Origin: Paracoccus aurantiacus
GTDB lineage: Bacteria > Pseudomonadota > Alphaproteobacteria > Rhodobacterales > Rhodobacteraceae
Direction: 5' to 3'
DNA length: 64,000 nucleotides
Assembly (NCBI RefSeq): GCF_007993065.1
Contig: NZ_VOPL01000006.1
Span: 62,001-126,000 of the forward strand
Numbering within the stretch: the stretch's first letter is position 1; every line of letters starts with the position of its first letter. A program made the translations under genes and the position numbers. Below, piece after piece: positions 16,830 through 26,761 of this stretch. The notes under the pieces are model-generated. The model was given only the letters and a program-made list of their open reading frames with translations. It made no database searches and had not been told where the DNA came from.

Positions 16830-17839
16830 AGATATTTCGCCAGGCTGAGATTGGACAGACGCGCAGTAAGTGCGAACAATGCCTCAAGCTGCGCTTCGGC
16901 TTCGATCAGGCGGCTTCCCGCTTCGTAACTGTCCGCCTCGATAAGGCACGTTCTTTCGATCTTCAGGTTCGTCATCATGCTTTCAAGCCGGGTCTTGCTG
17001 CGCTCGACAATCTGTTCGGTCATGCCAAGATCGGATCGCGATTGCGCAATGCTGGCATTCCCCGCGATCAGCGCCGCGCCGCCCGCGCGCATCATTGAAG
17101 CACGCGCGTCATGATTGTCCGTGAATGCACCATCGGCAACCAGCGCGCCCAGGGTCAGGCCGAAAAGGATATCGCGAACGCCGGAATCGTTCGCCGTTTG
17201 GTCGAATTTGACAGAGGTCGAGGAATCGACGCCGAACTCTGCCGCGGGACTGACCGCGCCTCGGTAGGCATTGTCGGCAAACCCTCCCGCTCCGGGCGGC
17301 GCATTGAACCAGGTCCGCAGCATCTGCACGGCACTCTCTGCATCTGTCGCGCCAGAAATTGCGCCTTTCGCCTGCGCGAGGACGTTATCGCCAGAGGCTA
17401 ATGGGGGGAGGTTGACTTTCGTACCGGAGAAGACAAACCGCCCGCCGATATTGGTGTTCAACGCCGCCACAGCAACATGCAACTGCCCCTTCGTCGCAGT
17501 CGCAACCGATTTCAGGCTGCTGGAAACCGCCAGCGACGTATCGGACAGCATGCTTCCACCGGCCACATCAGCCAGATCCTGCAATGTGCCGAGCGCGGTT
17601 TGCATTGCAGAAGCGGTAGACGCGGCCTCCGACGCGACCTGGCGATAGGCGGAAGCCTGAGACAGGCCGTCCTCGATCTTCGCAAGCTGGACGAGGTCAC
17701 CCCCAAGATGTTTTGGGATATCCGCGCGAATGCCAGTCGTCACCTCTTGCGACAGCCGTTCTATATCTGAACGCAGCGCTGCGTTTGATCCGCGCAGCGT
17801 GAATATCCTTGAAAGGTCGCCAACCGAGACGAAATTCAT
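16826..17839 (-). CDS. flgL: Flagellar hook-filament junction protein FlgL
   Basis: This 337-residue junction protein sits between FlgK and the filament. Residues 1-60 and the last 50 are flagellin-like helices with coiled-coil character. The C-terminal ETGS-like segment reads EADSYEAGSRLIEAEAQLEA. AAGGAT precedes the ATG. It starts 2 bases after the flgK stop and its own stop overlaps flgI. The call over flagellin rests on position and on the short variable middle. Confidence 0.88.
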   Translation of the reverse strand: MNFVSVGDLSRIFTLRGSNAALRSDIERLSQEVTTGIRADIPKHLGGDLVQLAKIEDGLSQASAYRQVASEAASTASAMQTALGTLQDLADVAGGSMLSDTSLAVSSSLKSVATATKGQLHVAVAALNTNIGGRFVFSGTKVNLPPLASGDNVLAQAKGAISGATDAESAVQMLRTWFNAPPGAGGFADNAYRGAVSPAAEFGVDSSTSVKFDQTANDSGVRDILFGLTLGALVADGAFTDNHDARASMMRAGGAALIAGNASIAQSRSDLGMTEQIVERSKTRLESMMTNLKIERTCLIEADSYEAGSRLIEAEAQLEALFALTARLSNLSLAKYL

Positions 17840-17841
17840 GA

Positions 17842-19299
17842 TTATATCCTTAATATGCTGTCGAGCATTTCGTTGACCGCCTGAATAACCTTTGCATTCG
17901 CGGCATAGGCTTTCTCGAGTTGAAGCAGCATTTCCATCTCGCGATCGCTGTCGACCGCATCAGAGAAAAGTGCGGTCTGCAGCGACGATTGCAGCGCCGC
18001 ATCGTGTGTCTTTCGTGCCTCTGACGAGAGCCGGGACGCCGACACCTCTGACGCGACTGCGCTGGTCAGCGCGGAAAGGTTGCCGTACCCGCCCGACGCC
18101 GCAGACGCGGTGTAGCCGCGCGCTTCTGAAAGAGCTTTCGCGAAACCGTCGATCATGCTGGAGCTGCCCACGTCACCTTTGGTCGCAGCGTTCATACCGT
18201 CGCGAATCCGCCAGACCTCGCCGCCTTGCGCCGGATCAACATTCGCATTCACACGCAGGCGCGCAGATAGCCCTTGCTCGTTTGCCGGGTCGAAATTGGC
18301 TGACCCATCGGTGAACAGACCGGATAGCCCCGCAGAAAGCGTCGGGTCAATCGTATGATCCGCAAAGCGGTCGTGCATTTCACGCGCGATAGAGTCGATC
18401 GACGCCTGCGCGGTAATTCCGTAGTCGTCACGTATCCGGAAAAGCTCTGACAACGTGCCGCCGGCAAGCAGCGACATCTGCACATCCGAGGCAATCTCTC
18501 CGTCTATGCTGAGCTTACCAAGAATAGCGGCGTCAGGCCCGATTTCGGCAGTCAGCTTTCCTGCAGGTGAAAACCCGAACGTTGCGGGGACTTTTCCATC
18601 CAGCAACGCGATACCGCCCGAGGTAAACAGCGCAATTCGACCGTTTTCTCGCGGCATCTCGCGAACGGGGACGACCTCTGATATCTGATCGATCACTGCC
18701 TGACGGGCATCCAACAGCGACGACGTGTCGCGTCCGTTCGCCCCTTCAACGATTATCTCTCGGTTGAGGCGCGCTACTTCTGACAGGTTTTCATTCAGGC
18801 TGTTGACCTGAAGTCCGATCTGACGGTCGGCGCTACTGCGCTGTTCCTGAATTGACCCGCTGATTGACTGAATCTTTTTCACAAAATCGCTGGCCGCCTC
18901 GACCACGCCGCGAAGCCTGACCTCGCTGTCAGGGCGACTTGCCGCAGAAATCAGCGACGTTTCAAGGCTGGAAACCAGCGATGACAGCGATCCATCGTCC
19001 TGCGGAAGACCGATCGAAGCCTCCAGCGAAGTGTAGAAACCTGCGCTGACAGTCGATCGCGCGAGCCCTGAATTGGCGAGGCGGAAATCGGCCAGAACCG
19101 TGCTTGAAACAATGCGGTTGACGCCGTTGATCTGCACGCCGCCGCCGTTTCCCGCGAGAAGACGAGACGAAAGCTCAAGCTCCCTGCGTCCGTAACCCGG
19201 CGTCAAGGCGTTGGCGAGGTTGGATGAGACCACCTCGGTTCCGCGGGCGGCCGCCGTGAGCCCGCTTACCGCGTTGTTCAGTGCGTTTGCGATGCTCAT
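17842..19299 (-). CDS. flgK: Flagellar hook-associated protein 1, FlgK
   Basis: This 485-residue protein caps the hook and joins it to FlgL. The N-terminus MSIANALNNAVSGLTAAARG with SSNLANALTPGYGRRE is the conserved flagellar rod/hook signature. The C-terminal LEKAYAANAKVIQAVNEML is the matching helix. The middle region is variable. It lies 12 bases after flgE and 2 before flgL, in one transcription unit. Confidence 0.95.
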   Translation of the reverse strand: MSIANALNNAVSGLTAAARGTEVVSSNLANALTPGYGRRELELSSRLLAGNGGGVQINGVNRIVSSTVLADFRLANSGLARSTVSAGFYTSLEASIGLPQDDGSLSSLVSSLETSLISAASRPDSEVRLRGVVEAASDFVKKIQSISGSIQEQRSSADRQIGLQVNSLNENLSEVARLNREIIVEGANGRDTSSLLDARQAVIDQISEVVPVREMPRENGRIALFTSGGIALLDGKVPATFGFSPAGKLTAEIGPDAAILGKLSIDGEIASDVQMSLLAGGTLSELFRIRDDYGITAQASIDSIAREMHDRFADHTIDPTLSAGLSGLFTDGSANFDPANEQGLSARLRVNANVDPAQGGEVWRIRDGMNAATKGDVGSSSMIDGFAKALSEARGYTASAASGGYGNLSALTSAVASEVSASRLSSEARKTHDAALQSSLQTALFSDAVDSDREMEMLLQLEKAYAANAKVIQAVNEMLDSILRI

Positions 19300-19311
19300 G
19301 ACAGATCAACC

Positions 19312-20673
19312 TCAGCGTTTGATATTCGTTGTTTCCTGCAGCATTTCGTCCACCGTCTGGATAACCTTGGCGTTCGACGAATATGCTCGCTGCGTCTGGA
19401 TCAGGTCAGTCAGTTCTGCTGCGACATCCGTCGTAGATCCCTCTCTCGCGTAGCCGACCACAGCGCCGGTAGGCCCGTCGCCTGCGTCCCAAAGGAAGAA
19501 GGACCCCGAGTTCGGTGAGACCTGATAGGTCTGGTTATTCAGCGAGATAAGACCATTCGGGTTGGGTACGTCGACCAGCGGGATCTGATAGATCGTCCGA
19601 ATGAAGCCTGTGTCATAGGTGGCGCGAATATATCCATTCTCGTCAACTTCGACCGCAGTGAGATTTCCGACCGGCGAGCCGTCTTTCGAAATATTTGTCG
19701 GCGCGAAGTTGTCACCAAGCTGCGTCAGCCCGTTTGGATCGCCTAGCTTTCCGATCGTGATCGTCATGGGATCGCCCGGATAGGTCGAGGTCGTTCCCAC
19801 TGTCAGGCCAAGCGTACCCGTCGCCGGGTCATAGTCAGGGTGCGGATTGCCGCCAGCATCCAGAACCTGCGCCAGCGTACCGCCCTTTGTCTGATCGTTG
19901 GCGAATATCAATGTCAGCGTCGCGATGACGGATTCATCGTTCGCAGTCAGGGGATCATCCTCGGTCGCGGAGTCGCGCAAATGCATCGTCCACGTGTTCG
20001 ACGTGCCTGTTGTATGCGACGTCTCGGGCGTGAAGCTGATGCTCAGCGCTTCGGATGTGCCGAGATTGCCGAAATATTCCACCTTAGACGTCAGTGGATC
20101 AGTTGCGGCCCCGGCCTCTGTCCCGGTTGCGGGCAGGTTGATCCCGAGCGCCATTTTTGTCGTCGGATCGCCGGCGGTCTGGTTGGCGTTGATCACAACA
20201 GGCTCCAGCCCGCCCATCGTGTCGCGCGGCATCAGCGGGATCGTACCGTCTGCATTGGCCGGCCACCCCAGCAGAACCAGGCCCGATTCTGTGCGCAGAA
20301 CGCCGTCAGCATCGGTTCTGAACGAACCCGTTGTCGTCATCATCATCGGTTTGTCGCCAAACTGGCTGTCCAGCGATACCGACGGGATCACGGGAAGCAT
20401 GCCGCGACCAGAGATCGCGAGATCGGTTGGGTTGGAGGTCGAGACGAGCGTCCCGCGCTGATCGATGAGGCGCACGGTTGACGCCCGCACGCCGCCCGCA
20501 GCGTAAGTACCGGCACCGCGTGCCTGGTTGATGACCATGCCTTCGAAATCGGCAATGACCCGTTTGTAGCCGTAAGTACCTGAATTCGAGATATTGTCAG
20601 AAATGGTCGCAAGACGCGTGGCATTTGCAGCAAGTCCCGCAACACCTGCGTTCAGCGAAGACGAAATCGACAT
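19312..20673 (-). CDS. flgE: Flagellar hook protein FlgE
   Basis: This 453-residue protein is the hook building block. The N-terminal Flg_bb_rod signature has ATISDNISNSGTYGYKR (about 22-38), and the SGRGMLPV segment near residue 88 is typical of hook proteins. The C-terminal TDLIQTQRAYSSNAKVIQT matches FlgE/FlgG ends. The long central domain, rich in Thr and Gly, identifies it as FlgE and not FlgG or FlgF. An 84-base gap upstream to motB could hold a promoter, but I see no clear one. Confidence 0.95.
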   Translation of the reverse strand: MSISSSLNAGVAGLAANATRLATISDNISNSGTYGYKRVIADFEGMVINQARGAGTYAAGGVRASTVRLIDQRGTLVSTSNPTDLAISGRGMLPVIPSVSLDSQFGDKPMMMTTTGSFRTDADGVLRTESGLVLLGWPANADGTIPLMPRDTMGGLEPVVINANQTAGDPTTKMALGINLPATGTEAGAATDPLTSKVEYFGNLGTSEALSISFTPETSHTTGTSNTWTMHLRDSATEDDPLTANDESVIATLTLIFANDQTKGGTLAQVLDAGGNPHPDYDPATGTLGLTVGTTSTYPGDPMTITIGKLGDPNGLTQLGDNFAPTNISKDGSPVGNLTAVEVDENGYIRATYDTGFIRTIYQIPLVDVPNPNGLISLNNQTYQVSPNSGSFFLWDAGDGPTGAVVGYAREGSTTDVAAELTDLIQTQRAYSSNAKVIQTVDEMLQETTNIKR

Positions 20674-20757
20674 GTGGTCATCCCTTTGCGTGAGTCGTTT
20701 CGGAAAACTAGCGCGGGAAAGCTTAAGATCGCGCTAATGCCTTCCGGCCCTTGGGTG

Positions 20758-21519
20758 TCATTTCAGTAAAATCACTTCTATCCGGTTGTTCGTCGGCGCG
20801 GCCGGATCGGCGGGTTGGCTTCGACGGTCCGCATAGCCGCTCACGCGCTGAATCCGCTGCGTCGAAAGGCCATTGCCTTCCAGCAACCCCCGCACCGTAT
20901 CTGCGCGCTGATTGGAGAGATCCCAGACCGGCGACTTCGCCAGCATCGCCGGATAGGAACGAACATGCCCCGCCACCGCGACCTGATTGCGCGTGCGCGA
21001 GATCACGCGCGCCACAATTCCTGTCAGCTGATCGAGCACCTTTGTGGGTTCAAACGTGTCTTCCTTGAACAAGGGTTCGCCGACCAGATCCCCAAGTTCT
21101 ATGACCAGACCCTCATCCGTTACGCGCGTCACGACATGACGCAGGATATTCTGCATCTGCATGGATTCCGCGCCGATCCCCTGCAATTCGTTCTGGACAT
21201 GATTGCTGAGCGCCGTCATCGGGTCCTCCTGCGCCGCGCTCGCGTCGTCAGATGGCTGCCCCGTGCCGTCGCCCTGATCGACGCCTTCGCCGCCCTGACC
21301 CGACAGAGTGCGCACGATGGTCGGATTGAAATAGTCCGCCAGACCTTCACGCTGCTTTTCCGTCGTCGCATTCAGAAGCCACATGAGCAGAAAGAACGCC
21401 ATCATGGCGGTGACGAAGTCGGCATACGCCACCTTCCAGGCGCCACCGTGATGCCCGCCTTCTTCAACCACAGTGATCCGCTTGATCACCATGGGCGTGT
21501 TTCCGCTGCGCGCTGCCAT
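20758..21519 (-). CDS. motB: Flagellar motor stator protein MotB
   Basis: This 253-residue stator subunit anchors the motor to peptidoglycan and carries protons. The plug/TM region contains HHGGAWKVAYADFVTAMMAF followed by FLLMWLL (about 22-50), with the proton-accepting Asp in YADF. The C-terminal OmpA-like domain (about 125-253) has the peptidoglycan-binding pattern WDLSNQRADTV and ends NNRIEVILLK. ATG 21519 follows AGGGGTGG and is favoured over GTG 21546. It heads the hook operon; motA is not in the window. Confidence 0.9.
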   Translation of the reverse strand: MAARSGNTPMVIKRITVVEEGGHHGGAWKVAYADFVTAMMAFFLLMWLLNATTEKQREGLADYFNPTIVRTLSGQGGEGVDQGDGTGQPSDDASAAQEDPMTALSNHVQNELQGIGAESMQMQNILRHVVTRVTDEGLVIELGDLVGEPLFKEDTFEPTKVLDQLTGIVARVISRTRNQVAVAGHVRSYPAMLAKSPVWDLSNQRADTVRGLLEGNGLSTQRIQRVSGYADRRSQPADPAAPTNNRIEVILLK

Positions 21520-21587
21520 GCCGCCACCCCTGCTTCTTGCGTCCACAGAAGGTTGTAGCGGCGGCCGCCTAATTCCAAGTTAACAGG

Positions 21588-23183
21588 TCAAATGCCACGT
21601 ATTTCCCGCAAAATCAGATCGGCCGCTTTCTCGGCGATCATGATGGTGGGCGAGTTGGTATTTCCCGACACGATCCGTGGCATGATCGACGCGTCAACAA
21701 CTCGTAATCCACTGATTTCGCGGACTTGAAGATCGGGATCGACGACCGAATCCGGATCGGCGCCCATGCGGGCCGTGCCGACCGGGTGGAAGATGGTTGA
21801 CCCAATGCGCCCAGCCGCCTCGGCAAGTTCGGCGTCGCTTTCACCGACTTCTCCGGGCTTGAACTCCTCGGGTCGATACCGCGCCATTGGTTCTGCTGCC
21901 ATGATGCGGCGCGTCAGCCTGATCGCGCGGGCCGCCGTCAACCGGTCCGATTCGGTGCTGAGATAGTTCGGCGAGATCTCGGGCGCCTGCATCGGATCTG
22001 GCGATGTGATGCTGACATGACCGCGGCTTTCCGGCCTAAGGGGCACCACCGACGCGGTAATCGCGGGAAATGCGTGAAGCGGCTCGCCAAATGCATCCAG
22101 CGAAAGGGGCTGGACGTGATATTCCAGATCCGGGGTCCCTACATCCGGGCCAGAGCGCGCAAACGCACCTAGCTGGCTTGGCGCCATGCTCATCGGTCCG
22201 GTTCGGAACATCGCATACTGAGCCGCAATCTTGGCCTTTCCCAGCCAGTTTGCAGCCATCAGATTAAGCGTTCGCGTGCCGCTGACGCGATATGCGCAGC
22301 GGATCTGAAGGTGATCTTGCAGGTTTTGACCGACCGAGGCGTCGCGGACGACCTCGATCCCATGTTGGCGCAGCAGCGGGCCCGGTCCGATCCCGGACAG
22401 CTGAAGGATCTGCGGCGAGCCGATCGCCCCGGCGCTGAGGATCACGTTTCGCGTGTGAAGCACTTGCGTGGTGCCGTCAGCGCCTTGCAGCTCGACCCCC
22501 GTGACACGGCCGCTTTCAAACAGGATACGCCGGACATGCGCGTTTGTGCGCACTTCGAGGTTTGGGCGACGCATGGCCGGGCGCAGGAAGGCTTTCGCCG
22601 TCGAGATCCGCATCCCGCCGCGCTGGTTCACCTTGAAATACCCGACGCCTTCATTGTCACCGCTGTTGAAATCGTCGGTCTGCGGTATGCCGACCGAGGC
22701 CGCGGCGCGAGCGAAATCGTCAAGCACATCCCAGCGCAGGCGCTGCCTTTCGACCCGCCATTCCCCGCCCGCACGGTGATGCGGGCCGTCGCCGCCAAAA
22801 TAATCCTCAGACTTCAGGAAATAGGGCAGAACATCGTCCCATCCCCATCCCGTGCAGCCCATCTGCCGCCAGCCGTCATAGTCCTGCGACTGACCGCGAA
22901 GATACAGCATCCCATTGATCGAACTGCAGCCGCCCAGCACCTTTCCGCGCGGATAGATCAGCACTCGGCCATGCAGGCCGGGCTGGGCTGAGGTGCGATA
23001 GCACCAGTCCGTGCGCGGGTTTCCGATGCAGTAGAGATAGCCGACGGGAATGTGAATCCACGGATAGTTATCACGGCCCCCTGCCTCCACCAGCAGCACG
23101 CGGGTACCGGGGTCAGCTGAGAGGCGATGGGCCAGAACACAGCCCGCGCTTCCCGCACCGATGATGATGAAATCTTGGCTCAA
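21588..23183 (-). CDS. GMC-family flavin oxidoreductase (choline/alcohol dehydrogenase type)
   Basis: This 531-residue FAD enzyme oxidises an alcohol. The FAD Rossmann motif IIGAGSAGCVLA is at residues 6-17. GMC signature 1 is GGCSSINGMLYLRG near 83 and signature 2 is GAIGSPQILQLSGIGP near 250. The catalytic His is in FHPVGTARMG near residue 465, with the paired Asn in GNTNSPT near 508. The start is a TTG at 23183, set by GGGAGG 5 bases upstream; an ATG at 23258 would add a Cys-rich non-homologous leader. Absence of a betaine operon leaves the substrate open. Confidence 0.9.
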   Translation of the reverse strand: MSQDFIIIGAGSAGCVLAHRLSADPGTRVLLVEAGGRDNYPWIHIPVGYLYCIGNPRTDWCYRTSAQPGLHGRVLIYPRGKVLGGCSSINGMLYLRGQSQDYDGWRQMGCTGWGWDDVLPYFLKSEDYFGGDGPHHRAGGEWRVERQRLRWDVLDDFARAAASVGIPQTDDFNSGDNEGVGYFKVNQRGGMRISTAKAFLRPAMRRPNLEVRTNAHVRRILFESGRVTGVELQGADGTTQVLHTRNVILSAGAIGSPQILQLSGIGPGPLLRQHGIEVVRDASVGQNLQDHLQIRCAYRVSGTRTLNLMAANWLGKAKIAAQYAMFRTGPMSMAPSQLGAFARSGPDVGTPDLEYHVQPLSLDAFGEPLHAFPAITASVVPLRPESRGHVSITSPDPMQAPEISPNYLSTESDRLTAARAIRLTRRIMAAEPMARYRPEEFKPGEVGESDAELAEAAGRIGSTIFHPVGTARMGADPDSVVDPDLQVREISGLRVVDASIMPRIVSGNTNSPTIMIAEKAADLILREIRGI

Positions 23184-23344
23184 GCGATCCTCCCATGATC
23201 CCGTAGCCTCAAACGAACCGCAAACGCAGCTTGTAGTAGCAAAGACGCAGCATGACATGAATGTGCGACGCCTGCATCATCTGGTCTTGATGTGGCCAAT
23301 TGCGACCGTATCTTTGCGATATGATGCAGCAGGGCGAATATGAC

Positions 23345-23995
23345 ATGAAAACTGGTGCAGGGCTGATCGCCTGCCCGCGCTGCGATGCGCTTCATGTCGA
23401 GGAAGAGCTTCCGGTCGGCGTCACCGCGCGCTGCATCCGCTGCGGCGGTGTGCTGGCGCGTCCACGCGCCGGGGCGTTCACGCAAATCATCGCGCTGGCT
23501 ATCACGACGATGGTGCTTGTGATTGCCGCGGTGTTTTTCCCGTTCCTTGAAATTTCGCGGATGGGGCTGGGGCATGGCACCTCTCTGTTCGGGGTGGCGA
23601 TGGCATTCTCGGACGGGTTTCTTGCGCCGCTTGTCGTTGTCATTCTGGGCGCCGTGATCGGGTTGCCGGCGCTGCGCGCGGCACTGCTTGTCTATACGCT
23701 GCTGCCGCTAGCGCGGGGGCGACCGCCATATGCCCATGCTGTGCGCGCCTTCAGGTTGTCCGAACAGATGAAGCCCTGGTCCATGGCCGAGATCTTCATT
23801 ATCGGGACCGCAGTCGCGATGGTAAAAGTAGGCGGACTTGCCACGATCAGCTTCGGCCCGGCGTTCTGGGCTTTCATCGCGCTCGTTTTCGTCAGCGTCG
23901 CAAATCGCAGCTTCATGTGTTCGACCACGATCTGGGACGCGATCGAGGATGCCGGGGCGCGGACAGACGGACGCGAAATGGTCCAGTCCGCATGA
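23345..23995 (+). CDS. pqiA: Paraquat-inducible protein A, N-terminal-type half
   Basis: This 216-residue inner-membrane protein corresponds to one half of E. coli PqiA. Cysteine pairs CPRC and CIRC (about 10-35) form a rubredoxin-like zinc ribbon, followed by four hydrophobic helices. It belongs with PqiB and PqiC in an MCE system that moves lipids between membranes. In E. coli the two halves are fused; here they are separate genes with an ATGA overlap. Several upstream in-frame ATGs exist (23300, 23321), so the start is not certain. The gene is divergent from the GMC oxidoreductase gene. Confidence 0.87.
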   Translation: MKTGAGLIACPRCDALHVEEELPVGVTARCIRCGGVLARPRAGAFTQIIALAITTMVLVIAAVFFPFLEISRMGLGHGTSLFGVAMAFSDGFLAPLVVVILGAVIGLPALRAALLVYTLLPLARGRPPYAHAVRAFRLSEQMKPWSMAEIFIIGTAVAMVKVGGLATISFGPAFWAFIALVFVSVANRSFMCSTTIWDAIEDAGARTDGREMVQSA

Positions 23996-24708
23996 GCGAT
24001 TTCCTGACCGACGGCGCGGGGACCGATGCGCCTGTGCATAATGCCGATGCGTTTCCCGCGCCCGATCATGCAGATCAGGCGATTCTGACAGCCCATCGCG
24101 CCAGCCTTCTTGGATGCAGAAGCTGCGGCCGCGTCTGGCCCGAAGATCACCGCACCTGCGAACGATGCGGCGCGGCATTGGTCCCACCGGACCGGCGCGG
24201 ATTGCAGGCGGTATGGGCGTGGCTTCTGGCCGGGATGGTCTTTTATGTCCCGGCAAACCTTTTGCCGATGATGCGCACGAGTTCACTCGGTGGTCTTGGC
24301 GGCGGTGGCGATGCGACCATTATCGGAGGTGTCATTCAGCTTGCCGGGCACGGCGACTGGTTCATCGCGCTGGTTGTCTTTGCGGCTTCCGTGATGGTAC
24401 CGATCGGGAAGTTCATCGCGATCATCTGGCTTGCGCTTGTCGCTGGGAAACCGGCCACCGTCGGGGCGGCCCACACCCGGCTTCATATTTACGAGGTCGT
24501 GGAATTCATCGGCCGCTGGTCCATGATCGACGTGTTCGTGGTCGCAATCCTGTCCGCGCTCGTCCAGCTTGGTTTCGTCGTCTCGATCAAACCCGGTCCC
24601 GCCGCCGTTTCCTTCGCACTGTCTGTTGCATTCACCATGCTGGCAGCGCAAAGCTTCGACCCACGCCTGATCTGGCGCGGACTGCCGCTTCACCGCCGTA
24701 AAGAGTAA
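23992..24708 (+). CDS. Paraquat-inducible protein A, second half
   Basis: This 238-residue inner-membrane protein is the second PqiA-like subunit. A zinc ribbon of CRSCG and CERCG lies at about residues 42-60, followed by four hydrophobic segments, including the PANLLPMM motif typical of PqiA. Its ATG at 23992 overlaps the stop of the first half as ATGA, and pqiB begins 3 bases after its stop. With pqiB and pqiC it forms one transcription unit. Confidence 0.88.
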   Translation: MSDFLTDGAGTDAPVHNADAFPAPDHADQAILTAHRASLLGCRSCGRVWPEDHRTCERCGAALVPPDRRGLQAVWAWLLAGMVFYVPANLLPMMRTSSLGGLGGGGDATIIGGVIQLAGHGDWFIALVVFAASVMVPIGKFIAIIWLALVAGKPATVGAAHTRLHIYEVVEFIGRWSMIDVFVVAILSALVQLGFVVSIKPGPAAVSFALSVAFTMLAAQSFDPRLIWRGLPLHRRKE

Positions 24709-24711
24709 GTA

Positions 24712-26757
24712 ATGAGCGATTCCAACGCCCCGCGCCCGGCAAGCCCGGTCCGCCACCGAGCCGCCCGCGCAGCGCAGGCGAGTTTCTCGCTGATCTGGCT
24801 TGTCCCGATCATCGCACTCGCGGTAACACTGGGGCTGGCGTGGAAATCCTATGCCGACCGGGGCGAGCTTATCTCGATCACGTTCAAGGACGCGACCGGC
24901 ATCAAACCGGGCGAAACGACCCTGAAATTCCGCGAGATCACCGTGGGCGAGGTCGAAGCCGTGCGCTTTACCGAAGACCTGCGCAGCGTGATCGTAGAGG
25001 TGCGCGTCGATCAGGACGTCGTGCCCTATATCGACAGCGAGGCAGAGTTCTGGATCGTCCGGCCCGTCGTATCGGCACAGGGGATCTCTCGACTTGATAC
25101 GGTTCTGTCAGGGGTCTTTATCGAAGGATTCTGGGACGCCAAGAAGGGCCCGCCGGCAACCGAATTCACAGGACTCGACAAGCCGACGCTGGCGCGTCTT
25201 GCGGGGGAGGGGACCTGGGTCGTGCTGTCATCGCCCGGCGCGAAAGGCCTGTCAGAGGGCGCGCCCGTCACTTTCCGCGGTCTGGAAGTGGGCCGGATGC
25301 AGAACCTTCGCCTTTCGGACAGCGACGAGACGGTGCTTGCCGATGTGTTCATCGAAGCGCCGCATGACCAGCGCCTGACCACAGCGACGGCATTTTGGGA
25401 TACGTCCGGCTTCTCGGTCTCGCTCGGATCGCGCGGGCTCAGCCTGGATGTTGCGTCACTGTCGCAGCTTGTGCAGGGCGGCGTTGCGTTTGCAACCATG
25501 GCGACCGGCGGCGACAAGGTTGAAACCGGGCACGTCTATCGCCTTCAACCTGACGAGGAAACCGCGCGCGCCAGTCTCTTTGGCTCTGCCGAGGACGATG
25601 TGCGCCTGACGCTGCTGGTCGATAATGAAATCGCCGGCCTCGCTACGGATGCCGATGTGCTTTATGAGGGACTCGTGGTGGGCCGTGTGACCGAACTTGG
25701 CGTTCAGGTCGACGAAAGCCTGCCGGAAGACGAACAGATTCGCCAGCGCATTACCTTCGTCATCTCGCCCGGCAGACTGGGTCTTCCGCAGGACAGCAAC
25801 CACGAAGATGCGATGAGCTTCCTGCAGGAACGCGTGGCGAAGGGCCTTCGCGGGCGGGTCGCGTCGTCTGGGTTCCTTGGAACGTCGATGGTTGTGGATC
25901 TCGTCGAAGACCCCGCCGCCGCTCCGGCAGAGCTGGACATCGCCGCCGAACCCTATCCGATCATGCCGTCGCTTCCGGCCCAAATATCGGACATCAGCGC
26001 ATCAGCAGAGGGCCTGATGAGCCGTATCGGCAGCCTGAATATCGAAGAACTGCTGCAATCGGCAACGAACGCGCTGGATGCGATCACAAATGTCGCAGCC
26101 TCGCCAGACACCCAGGCCGTGCCGAAGGCGCTGCGCGAAACGCTGGACGAGGCGAAGCAGGCTGCGACCGACGTAAAGACAATGACGCAAGAACTGCGCG
26201 AAGCGAATGCAGCGGCAAATCTGGCCCGCATGCTGGATGAAGCCGCGGCGGCTGCGGAAGCCGTCAAGCTCGCCGCGGCCGATGTGCCTGAAATGGTCGA
26301 GGAGATCGACGCGGCGGCCGTAAAGTTCCAGGAGATAAGCTTCGCCGAAATTTCGGCCGAGGCCGAGGGCATTCTCGCCGATCTTCGCGCCATGCTGGGA
26401 ACCGAGGATGCGGCACAGCTTCCGCGAAACCTTTCGGACACGCTTGAAGCTGCCTCTGGCCTTTTGAACGACCTTCGCGACGGCAATGCGGCGGGCAGTC
26501 TGAACGAAGCGCTCGGTTCGGCAAAGGTCGCCGCAGACGAGGTCGCGCAGGCAGCCAAGACCCTTCCCGAACTGTCACGCCGCTTCCAGCAGCTTGCAGC
26601 GCGGACCGAGGCGGTCGTCGCGAGCTATGGCGAAAACGGCGCCGTCAACCGCGAGGCCCGCGCCATGCTGAGCGAATTGAGCCGTGCGGCCAACGCCTTC
26701 GGATCGCTGGCGCGTATGATCGAACGTAATCCGCAGGCCTTTATTCTGGGACGATAG
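24712..26757 (+). CDS. pqiB: Paraquat-inducible protein B, MCE-domain lipid transport protein
   Basis: This 681-residue periplasmic protein is anchored by one N-terminal helix (about 24-43). It has three MCE (MlaD-like) domains at about residues 50-115, 165-230 and 285-360, each with the GLxVG-type beta core (EITVGEVEAV, GLEVGRMQNL, GLVVGRVTEL). A long alpha-helical region (about 430-681) corresponds to the needle that PqiB hexamers use to span the periplasm. It lies 3 bases after the PqiA second half and 4 before pqiC. E. coli PqiB is 546 residues; the extra length is in the helical needle. Confidence 0.93.
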   Translation: MSDSNAPRPASPVRHRAARAAQASFSLIWLVPIIALAVTLGLAWKSYADRGELISITFKDATGIKPGETTLKFREITVGEVEAVRFTEDLRSVIVEVRVDQDVVPYIDSEAEFWIVRPVVSAQGISRLDTVLSGVFIEGFWDAKKGPPATEFTGLDKPTLARLAGEGTWVVLSSPGAKGLSEGAPVTFRGLEVGRMQNLRLSDSDETVLADVFIEAPHDQRLTTATAFWDTSGFSVSLGSRGLSLDVASLSQLVQGGVAFATMATGGDKVETGHVYRLQPDEETARASLFGSAEDDVRLTLLVDNEIAGLATDADVLYEGLVVGRVTELGVQVDESLPEDEQIRQRITFVISPGRLGLPQDSNHEDAMSFLQERVAKGLRGRVASSGFLGTSMVVDLVEDPAAAPAELDIAAEPYPIMPSLPAQISDISASAEGLMSRIGSLNIEELLQSATNALDAITNVAASPDTQAVPKALRETLDEAKQAATDVKTMTQELREANAAANLARMLDEAAAAAEAVKLAAADVPEMVEEIDAAAVKFQEISFAEISAEAEGILADLRAMLGTEDAAQLPRNLSDTLEAASGLLNDLRDGNAAGSLNEALGSAKVAADEVAQAAKTLPELSRRFQQLAARTEAVVASYGENGAVNREARAMLSELSRAANAFGSLARMIERNPQAFILGR

Positions 26758-26761
26758 CGAT

